Source: Nocardioides sp. GY 10113
Lineage (GTDB): Bacteria > Actinomycetota > Actinomycetes > Propionibacteriales > Nocardioidaceae
NCBI RefSeq assembly: GCF_004919105.1
Contig: NZ_STGK01000008.1
Coordinates: 28,160 to 92,159, forward strand
Reading direction: 5' to 3'
DNA: 64,000 nt
Shown here: positions 56,614-64,000 of the stretch, in pieces
Numbering within the stretch: the stretch's first letter is position 1
Layout: every line of letters begins with the position of its first letter
Made by a program: the position numbers and the translations under genes
The notes under the pieces: model-generated
Databases searched by the model: none
What the model was told of the DNA's origin: nothing
Seen by the model: the letters and a program-made list of their open reading frames with translations, nothing else

Positions 56614-57386
56614 GCACGCCCGCGCTGCGCCGCGCCGCGGACCCGATCGCCTCGTTCCCGCCGATCGCGCTGGAGGACCTGGTCGCCCGGGCGGCCCTGC
56701 TGACCCGCGTGGATCGCAAGTACGTCGTACCGCTCGACGCGCTGGCCGACCTCCTGCAGGCGCTCCCCGACGAGACCCGCGCGTTGGAGATCGACGGCCA
56801 GCGCAGCCAGCGCTACCGGTCGGTCTACCGCGACACCCCGGACCTCGCCAGCTTCCACGCGGCCGGCCGCGGCCGGCGGCTGCGCTGGAAGGTCCGCACC
56901 CGCGAGTACCTCGACACCGGCCAGGGCTACCTGGAGGTGAAGACCCGCGGCTCACGCGGCACCACCGTGAAGGAGCGGGTCCCCGTCGGCTCGCCCGACG
57001 CGGGAAGCCTGGTCGCCGCGCGGATCGGCGCCGGGGCCGCCGCCGCGCTCCGCCCCACGTTGGAGACGACGTACCGGCGCGGCACCCTGCTGCTCCCCTC
57101 CGGCGCCCGCGCCACGATCGACCGGGACCTGGTGGTCCGCTCGCTGCTGACCGGCCGGTCCGGCGGCGCCGAGACCGCCGCCATCGTCGAGACCAAGTCC
57201 GGCGCCACCCCCGGCGAGCTCGACCGGCTGCTGTGGCGCCGCGGCACCCGCCCGGTCCGGATCTCCAAGTACGGCGCCGGGCTGGCCGCCGTCCATCCCG
57301 AGCTGCCGCGCCTGAAGTGGCACCGCGTCCTCGACCACCACCTCACCCTCCCCCGACCCGCGACAGCTGGCCTGACCGCCCACTGA
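56610..57386 (+). CDS. VTC-domain (polyphosphate polymerase-like) protein
   Basis: A 258-residue cytoplasmic triphosphate-tunnel protein. It has LLTRVDRKYVVP, YRSVYRDTPDLASFHAAGRG, RRLRWKVRTREYLDTGQGYLEVKTRG, and IVETKSGA, the Lys/Arg/Glu-rich strands that line the tunnel in yeast Vtc4. Yeast VTC makes polyphosphate from ATP; bacterial relatives next to DUF4956 are uncharacterised. It is coupled to the DUF4956 gene and 16 bp ahead of a surface lipoprotein gene, so a membrane-linked complex is plausible. Confidence 0.82.
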   Translation: MSTPALRRAADPIASFPPIALEDLVARAALLTRVDRKYVVPLDALADLLQALPDETRALEIDGQRSQRYRSVYRDTPDLASFHAAGRGRRLRWKVRTREYLDTGQGYLEVKTRGSRGTTVKERVPVGSPDAGSLVAARIGAGAAAALRPTLETTYRRGTLLLPSGARATIDRDLVVRSLLTGRSGGAETAAIVETKSGATPGELDRLLWRRGTRPVRISKYGAGLAAVHPELPRLKWHRVLDHHLTLPRPATAGLTAH

Positions 57387-57402
57387 CCGCCCAGGAGACA
57401 CC

Positions 57403-59064
57403 ATGAAGAACCTCGTCCGCACCACCACCCTCGCCGGCGCCAGCGCCGTCGCCCTGCTCTCCCTGAGCGCCTGCTCGACCGACGGTGCCGCGTCCGCGGC
57501 TGACGCCGGTGCCGCCTCCGCGTCCGCGGTCCCCGGCGACGCCCAGGAGCTGGCCCGCGGCAGCAGCAACTACGTCACCACCCTCGAGGACACCCACGCC
57601 GACGCCGACGACGGCGAGTACGACGCCGACGGCGCCACCACGATCACGCTCGCCGACGGCGCCAGCAGCGTCGACGGCTCCGGCGCGGAGCTCGACGGGG
57701 ACGTCGTCACCATCACCGACCCGGGCACCTACCTGGTCTCCGGCACCCTGACCGACGGTCAGCTGGTGGTCGACTCCGCAGCCGACGGCAAGGTCCGGGT
57801 CGTCCTCGACGGCGCCGACATCACCTCCGCGTCCTCCTCTCCGGTGTGGATCAAGGACGCCGACGAGGCCGTGCTGATCCTGGCCGACGGCAGCAGCAAC
57901 AGCCTGTCCGACGCGAAGGCCTCCGGCGAGGACGACGAGGAGGACGACGCTCCGAACGCGACCGTCTACTCGACGGCCGACCTCACCATCGCCGGCGCCG
58001 GCTCGCTCGAGGTGACCGGGGTCAGCGCCGACGGCATCACCGGCAAGGACGGCCTGGTCGTCCTCTCCGGGACGATCGACGTCACCGCGGCCGACGACGC
58101 CATCACCGGCAAGGACTACCTCGGCATCGAGGGCGGCACCATCACCGTCACCGCCGAGGACGACGGGATCAAGGCCGCCAACGAGGACGAGGCCGACCTC
58201 GGCTCGCTGGCCGTCAACGGCGGCACGATCACCGTCGCGGCCGGCGACGACGGGCTGAAGGCCGAGGGCGCGCTGACCATCAACGACGGGACCATCACCG
58301 TGACGCGGTCCGAGGAGAGCATCGAGGCCGCCGACATCGTGATCGCCGGTGGCACCGTGGACGTCACCGCGAACGACGACGGGATCAACGTCGCCGGCCC
58401 GGCCCTGCTCACCGAGTCCACCGAGTCCACCGGGTCCACCGGCACCGGCGACTCCCAGCCCCCCGCCGACGGCGAGCGGCCGGAGCGCCCCGCGGGCGAC
58501 ATGGGCGACATGGGCGACATGGGCGGCGGCCCCGGCGGCCCCATGGGCGGAATGGGCGGCGAGTCCGACACCGGCGGCGCGCTGACCATCAGCGGCGGCG
58601 ACGTCACGGTGACCGCCGAGGGCGACGGCCTCGACTCCAACGGCTCGCTGGCGATCACCGGCGGCACGGTCGTCGTGAACGGCCCCGAGTCCTCCGGCAA
58701 CGGCGCGATCGACGTCAACGGCAGCTACGTCATCGACGGCGGCACCGTGTACGCCGGAGGCAGCGCCGGCATGCTGGAGGCGCCCGACACTGACTCCGGC
58801 CAGGCCTGGTTGGTCGCCGCCCTCGACAGCACCGTCGCGGCCGGCAGCACGATCGAGGTCCAGGACGACGACGGCACCACGGTGGGCACCTTCACCACGA
58901 CCAAGGCGACCGGCGCGCTGGTGGTCTCCACGGCCGACCTGCGCGACTCCGGCTCCTACCGCTTCCTGGCCGATGGCCAGCAGGTCGCCACCGCCACGGC
59001 GGGCGAGTTCACCGGCGGCGGGATGGGCGGGATGGGCGGGATGGGCGGCGGCCCCCAGGGCTGA
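57403..59064 (+). CDS. Cthe_2159-like beta-helical surface lipoprotein
   Basis: A 553-residue protein with signal peptide and lipobox (SLSACS, Cys about 26). The mature chain is repetitive and acidic: TITLADGASSVDGSG, GKDYLGIEGGTITVTAEDDGIKA, TVDVTANDDGINVAG and similar Asp/Gly/Thr-rich turns indicate a right-handed beta-helix as in the Cthe_2159 (DUF4353) polysaccharide-binding family. A Pro/Glu/Gly/Met insert around residues 345-390 and a GGMGGMGGMGG tail interrupt it. Likely a surface carbohydrate or calcium binder. RBS AGGAGA precedes ATG 57403. Last gene of the trio. Confidence 0.82.
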   Translation: MKNLVRTTTLAGASAVALLSLSACSTDGAASAADAGAASASAVPGDAQELARGSSNYVTTLEDTHADADDGEYDADGATTITLADGASSVDGSGAELDGDVVTITDPGTYLVSGTLTDGQLVVDSAADGKVRVVLDGADITSASSSPVWIKDADEAVLILADGSSNSLSDAKASGEDDEEDDAPNATVYSTADLTIAGAGSLEVTGVSADGITGKDGLVVLSGTIDVTAADDAITGKDYLGIEGGTITVTAEDDGIKAANEDEADLGSLAVNGGTITVAAGDDGLKAEGALTINDGTITVTRSEESIEAADIVIAGGTVDVTANDDGINVAGPALLTESTESTGSTGTGDSQPPADGERPERPAGDMGDMGDMGGGPGGPMGGMGGESDTGGALTISGGDVTVTAEGDGLDSNGSLAITGGTVVVNGPESSGNGAIDVNGSYVIDGGTVYAGGSAGMLEAPDTDSGQAWLVAALDSTVAAGSTIEVQDDDGTTVGTFTTTKATGALVVSTADLRDSGSYRFLADGQQVATATAGEFTGGGMGGMGGMGGGPQG

Positions 59065-59163
59065 GCGGCGCCCCGATGTCCAGGCTCGCTGCGGGAGGGG
59101 GCCACCATCCAGACACCGGCCGCGAATCGGCGGTGACACACGTGGCGGTTATCCTCCCGAGTT

Positions 59164-60852
<1,689 letters not shown>

Positions 60853-61027
60853 TCCGGCACAGCTGCCGGCTCGGCGTCACGGAGCACGGACCCCACGCCC
60901 GCCCCCGCCGGCCGCGGGTGGCACGGCACGCGCCCGCGCGGCGTCGCACCCAGCCGACGCGGCGGATCCGTCGTACCTCGACGCGTCGGTGGTGCTGGTA
61001 GGTCGTCGGGCTCGCACACCCGGCGCC

Positions 61028-61033
61028 TAGGGT
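61028..61033 (+). promoter_or_regulatory. -10 element of fumC
   Basis: TAGGGT with 7 nt to ATG 61041. The gap also contains GGAGG, so both leaderless and led initiation are possible. The rest of 60853-61027 shows nothing else nameable. Confidence 0.5.
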
Positions 61034-61040
61034 CGGAGGT

Positions 61041-62423
61041 ATGAGCGACTTCCGGATCGAGCACGACTCCATGGGCGAGGTGCGGGTGCCCGCGGAGGCC
61101 TTGTGGCGCGCCCAGACGCAGCGGGCGGTGGAGAACTTCCCGATCAGCGGTACGCCGATCGAGCCCGCCCTGATCCACGCGCTGGGTCGGGTGAAGGCCG
61201 CCGCGGCCGTCGCCAACACCGCCCTCGGCGTGCTGGACGAGGATCGCGGCGCCGCGATCCTGGCCGCGGCACGGAGCGTCGCGGCGGGCGAGCTCGACGG
61301 CCACTTCCCCATCGACGTCTTCCAGACCGGCTCGGGCACCTCGTCGAACATGAACGCCAACGAGGTGATCGCCTCGCTCTGCGCCCGCGCCGGTGTCGAG
61401 GTGCACCCCAACGACCACGTGAACGCGTCGCAGTCGAGCAACGACACCTTCCCGACGGCCATCCACGTCGCCGCCGCGACGGCCGTCACCGACGACCTGC
61501 TGCCGGCGCTGGACGTCCTCGCCACGTCGTTGGAGTCGAAGGCCGAGGAGTTCGCCGGCCTCGTGAAGTCCGGGCGCACCCACCTGATGGACGCCACGCC
61601 GGTGATGCTCGGCCAGGAGTTCGGCGGGTACGCCGCCACCGTCCGCTACGCCGCCGAGCGGCTCGACGCCGTCCTGCCACGCGTGCGAGAGCTCCCCCTG
61701 GGCGGCACGGCGGTCGGCACCGGCATCAACACCCCGGCCGGGTTCGCCGAGGCGGCCATCGCCGCGCTCGGCAGGGACACGGGGCAGCCGTTCACCGAGG
61801 CGCGCAACCACTTCGAGGCCCAGGCGACCCGGGACTCGCTGGTGGAGCTGAGCGGGGTGCTGCGCACGATCGCGGTCGGGCTCACCAAGATCTGCAACGA
61901 CCTGCGCTGGATGGGCTCCGGTCCGACCACCGGCCTGGCCGAGATCCACCTGCCGGACCTGCAGCCGGGATCGTCGATCATGCCGGGCAAGGTGAACCCG
62001 GTGCTGCCGGAGGCGACGCTCATGGTGTGCCTGCAGGTGATGGGCAACGACGCGACCGTCGCCGCGGCCGGCGCCACCGGGTCCTTCGAGCTCAACGTCG
62101 CGATGCCGGTGATCGCCCGCAACGTCCTGGAGTCCGTCCGACTGCTCTCCGCGGCGATGCGCACCCTGGCGGACCGCTGCGTGGACGGCATCACCGCGGA
62201 CGCGGCCCGGATGCGCCGGTACGCCGAGTCCTCCCCCTCCGTGGTGACGCCCCTGAACCGCTACCTCGGCTACGAGGCCGCGGCGAAGATCGCGAAGACG
62301 GCGCTCGCCGAGGGCGCGACCATCCGGGAGACCGTGCTCGCCATGGGGTACGTCGACCGCGGCGAGCTGACGCTGGAGCAGCTGGACGCGGCGCTCGACG
62401 TCGAGGCCCTGACCCGCCCCTGA
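61041..62423 (+). CDS. fumC: Class II fumarate hydratase
   Basis: A 460-residue enzyme of the aspartase/fumarase superfamily. The signature [11 protein letters not shown] carries the catalytic Ser loop; [14 protein letters not shown] and [18 protein letters not shown] match FumC. It needs no metal and stays active in oxygen. A repeat array begins 3 bp after its stop. With class I fumarase directly upstream, the two isozymes may serve different oxygen levels. Confidence 0.95.
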   Translation: MSDFRIEHDSMGEVRVPAEALWRAQTQRAVENFPISGTPIEPALIHALGRVKAAAAVANTALGVLDEDRGAAILAAARSVAAGELDGHFPIDVFQTGSGTSSNMNANEVIASLCARAGVEVHPNDHVNASQSSNDTFPTAIHVAAATAVTDDLLPALDVLATSLESKAEEFAGLVKSGRTHLMDATPVMLGQEFGGYAATVRYAAERLDAVLPRVRELPLGGTAVGTGINTPAGFAEAAIAALGRDTGQPFTEARNHFEAQATRDSLVELSGVLRTIAVGLTKICNDLRWMGSGPTTGLAEIHLPDLQPGSSIMPGKVNPVLPEATLMVCLQVMGNDATVAAAGATGSFELNVAMPVIARNVLESVRLLSAAMRTLADRCVDGITADAARMRRYAESSPSVVTPLNRYLGYEAAAKIAKTALAEGATIRETVLAMGYVDRGELTLEQLDAALDVEALTRP

Positions 62424-62426
62424 GCA

Positions 62427-62532
62427 CCGGTAAGTTGAGGTGCGAGCGAAGCGAGCCAGCCGGTGGTTGAGGTGCGAGCGAAGCGAGCCAGCCGGTGGTT
62501 GAGGTGCGAGCGAAGCGAGCCTCGAAACCGCC
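62427..62532 (+). repeat. 33-bp tandem array (two units) plus one full hairpin unit
   Basis: Two 33-bp units at 62427 and 62460, then a third at 62493 carrying the closing arm CTCGAAACCGCC. The first unit has an altered start (CCGGTAAGTTGAGG). It begins 3 bp past fumC and ends 7 bp before the stop of the convergent GlsB/YeaQ gene. Confidence 0.9.
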
Positions 62533-62539
62533 GAGGCTG

Positions 62540-62791
62540 TCAGTCCTTCTTGCCGGCGACCGTCTCGGCGACGCCGATCAGCAGCACCGCGGCGACGACC
62601 GCGAGGATGAAGCCGAGGATGTTGAGCTCCCAGATGTCACCGGTGCCGAAGAACTGCGCGATCAGGCCGCCGATGACGGAGCCGACGAGGCCGAGCCCGA
62701 GGGTGGCCAGCAGGCCGAGGTTCTGCTTGCCCGGCTTGATGAGGCGCGCGAGGGCGCCGATGATGAGGCCGGCGACGAGGAATCCGATCAT
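62540..62791 (-). CDS. GlsB/YeaQ/YmgE-family small membrane protein
   Basis: An 83-residue protein with three hydrophobic helices (GFLVAGLIIGALARLIKPGKQ; LATLGLGLVGSVIGGLIAQFFG; ILGFILAVVAAVLLIGVAE). The KPGKQN loop after helix 1 is the family mark. Members are often stress-induced and called transglycosylase-associated, without enzymatic function shown. It stands alone, 59 bp from the wall-hydrolase gene. Confidence 0.9.
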   Translation of the reverse strand: MIGFLVAGLIIGALARLIKPGKQNLGLLATLGLGLVGSVIGGLIAQFFGTGDIWELNILGFILAVVAAVLLIGVAETVAGKKD

Positions 62792-62850
62792 GGTTCCGGT
62801 CTACCCGCACCCACGGCGGGCAAACAAGCCCGCGTCGGCGCGGCGCGGGC

Positions 62851-63651
62851 TCAGTACCAGCCGCGGGCCTGGCTGTGGCCCCAGGCGCCGCACGGGCTGC
62901 CGTAGCGGTCCTGGATGTAGCCGAGGCCCCACTTGATCTGGGTCGCGGGGTTGGTTGCCCAGTCGGAGCCCGCCGAGGCCATCTTCGAGCCCGGCAGCGC
63001 CTGCGGGATGCCGTACGCGCTGGAGGTCGGGTTGTCGGCGTACGGGTTCCAGTTGGACTCGCGGGTCCACAGCGAGTCGAGGCAGCCGAACTGGTCGCTG
63101 CTGAACCCGTAGTCGCTCAGCAGTGCCCGGGCGATGTCCTTCGGGTCGGAGTCCGAGAGCCGCCGGCTGTCGGACATCGCGGCCGGCTCGACGTCCACCA
63201 GGCGCGCCTGCTTCGCCGGATCCGCCTCGCCCCGCCGATCCGAGCGCGACAGCACCGGGGCTCGGTCGACCGCGATCGGCTCCGACGCCGAGGAGCCGGA
63301 CTCCTCCGGCGTGAGGAGGGCGCCGAGGTCCGCGGCGGCGGGGATCGCCGCTCCGCCCTCGCTAGCACCGCTCCCGAGGACACCCGCGCCCACCGACACG
63401 CCGGTCACGGCAGCTGCCACCGAGGACAACACCACCGCGTGCTTGATCGCCTTCTTCGGCGTCTCCTTGACGTGGGCGTGACGAGGGGTCCCACGGTGTT
63501 TGGGCGCAGGCTGAGCAGGCTTCGACAAGAGTTCATTCCAGGGGTCGAGGATGCGGACTAGCCGCCTCCGAGTGGGCTCGACTCCCTTGTCGGCGCCGCT
63601 GGCGACTCGCCCACCATGCCTGACACCGCTTGCTCGTGCAAACTGAACCAC
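62851..63651 (-). CDS. Exported lysozyme-fold cell-wall hydrolase
   Basis: A 266-residue protein. After a basic tail of about 70 residues there is a membrane segment (AIKHAVVLSSVAAAVTGVSVGAGVLG), then an acidic linker, then a C-terminal transglycosylase-like domain. Its catalytic Glu is in DSLWTRESNWNP, with ADNPTSSAYGIPQALPG and IKWGLGYIQDRYGSPCGAW following, as in actinobacterial SLT/aggregation-promoting-factor-like domains. It probably cuts glycan strands at growth or division sites. GTG 63651 follows GGAGA by about 4 nt; the long basic tail is odd for a secreted protein and a later start may be used. Confidence 0.8.
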   Translation of the reverse strand: MVQFARASGVRHGGRVASGADKGVEPTRRRLVRILDPWNELLSKPAQPAPKHRGTPRHAHVKETPKKAIKHAVVLSSVAAAVTGVSVGAGVLGSGASEGGAAIPAAADLGALLTPEESGSSASEPIAVDRAPVLSRSDRRGEADPAKQARLVDVEPAAMSDSRRLSDSDPKDIARALLSDYGFSSDQFGCLDSLWTRESNWNPYADNPTSSAYGIPQALPGSKMASAGSDWATNPATQIKWGLGYIQDRYGSPCGAWGHSQARGWY

Positions 63652-63942
63652 CGTCTCCGCACCGCCTCATTCGCCTCTGTGCATCACAGCGGTCCCATCG
63701 GCCACGTCAGTCGACGTCTTCGGAGTCGTGGCGGCCCAACATGAGGAACCCCACACACGCCCGACCCCGGGCCTGAGGCACCCTCGAGCCGCGCGTCGCG
63801 CACCGCCGAGCCGAGGCACGCGCACCAGCCAGCCGGGAGCCGGTCGCCGACGAGTCTCCGCCCGCGCCCGCGCCCACGCCGAGCCCGGAACTCGGCGGTA
63901 CCTGGGGCGCGGTTCGGGGGTGCCTTTCCCCCGGGTGGGGTG
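63652..63942. other. Noncoding leader of the wall-hydrolase gene
   Basis: About 290 bp with no convincing gene. CGCCGAG and CTCGGCG arms (63878-63898) can form a 7-bp hairpin. Similar hydrolase genes often carry a c-di-AMP riboswitch here; I looked for its conserved GAACCCGACAGCT-like core and did not find it. Confidence 0.4.
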
Positions 63943-63984
63943 GAAAAAGCCGCCAGGGGCCACACCGATGGGTGTGGCCCCTGG
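63943..63984 (-). terminator. Rho-independent terminator of a gene beyond the right edge
   Basis: CCAGGGGCCACACC (63953-63966) and GGTGTGGCCCCTGG (63971-63984) form a perfect 14-bp stem with loop GATG. On the minus strand the stem is followed by CGGCTTTTTCC, a proper T-tract. It therefore ends a minus-strand gene lying to the right of the window, and it insulates the wall-hydrolase gene. Confidence 0.85.
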
Positions 63985-64000
63985 GGCAATGTTTGTCCGG

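Noticed and set aside
57846..58793. Second plus-strand frame within the beta-helical lipoprotein gene
   Set aside because: Out-of-frame reading of an Asp/Gly repeat region giving Arg/His runs; the lipoprotein frame has signal peptide and repeat structure.
63652..63942. c-di-AMP (ydaO) riboswitch upstream of the wall hydrolase
   Set aside because: Expected from similar actinobacterial genes, but the conserved core and pseudoknot elements are not visible.
63652..63989. Two ~100-residue minus-strand frames before the wall-hydrolase gene
   Set aside because: They pass through the terminator stem, lack ribosome sites, and show no domain.

Overview
This 64 kb window is chromosomal DNA from a very GC-rich actinobacterium. 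Evidence for this is the extreme GC bias, many GTG starts, mycothiol genes (an MshB-type deacetylase and a mycothiol-dependent isomerase-like protein), DUF4245 and DUF1023 proteins, a KstR-type operator, and many genes whose -10 hexamer lies 6-7 nt before the start codon (leaderless transcripts). A Nocardioides-like genus (Nocardioidaceae) is my best guess from gene types and the intergenic repeat family; that is inference. I see no rRNA, tRNA, prophage, IS element or CRISPR array.

Layout. 0-8 kb (minus): an HTH/membrane fusion protein running off the left edge, a molybdopterin oxidoreductase, and a biuret-type nitrogen module (NCS2-like permease, BiuH-like hydrolase, allophanate hydrolase, GntR regulator) with two copies of an ATTGTCGACAAT-like operator. 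8-23 kb (minus): guaA, a TauE/SafE permease, a three-gene DUF1023 operon, then a run in which cydA, cydB and a fused cydDC lead by start/stop overlap into a MoxR-type AAA ATPase and a VWA protein. 23.5-25.2 kb: a thiolase-fold/OB-fold pair behind a perfect KstR operator. 25.3-29.3 kb: a 33-bp tandem array, VanW protein, a small membrane protein, mshB and a small unknown. 29.4-34.8 kb (plus): an unknown protein, guanine deaminase, and a four-gene NitT/TauT-type ABC importer behind a GlnR-like AC-n9-AC site. 35-43.6 kb: POT transporter, tandem GNAT and ABC-F proteins, MDMPI protein, a seven-copy 60-bp array, alcohol dehydrogenase, a methyltransferase and truA. 43.7-50 kb: xseAB, DUF4245, a TOBE regulator with modABC, and glpX. 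50-55.8 kb: divergent MarR/MFS pair, two alpha/beta hydrolases, asparaginase and arylamine N-acetyltransferase. 56-59 kb: DUF4956, VTC-domain and Cthe_2159-like lipoprotein genes. 59-64 kb: class I and class II fumarases side by side, a GlsB/YeaQ protein, a lysozyme-like wall hydrolase, and a strong terminator at the right edge.

Themes: scavenging of nitrogen from nucleobase and urea-like compounds (permease, biuret and allophanate hydrolases, guanine deaminase, ABC importer, asparaginase); molybdate uptake alongside a Mo enzyme; microaerobic respiration (cyd) with Rex-like sites; and a family of hairpin repeats (GGTGGTTGAGG...CCTCGAAACCACC) placed within a few bases of stop codons and expanded into tandem arrays of 30, 33 and 60 bp.

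Most interesting items: the 3'-end-hugging repeat arrays, the HTH-membrane fusion at the left edge, the coupling of cytochrome bd genes to a MoxR/VWA pair, the DUF4956-VTC-Cthe_2159 trio, and the biuret regulon with visible operators.
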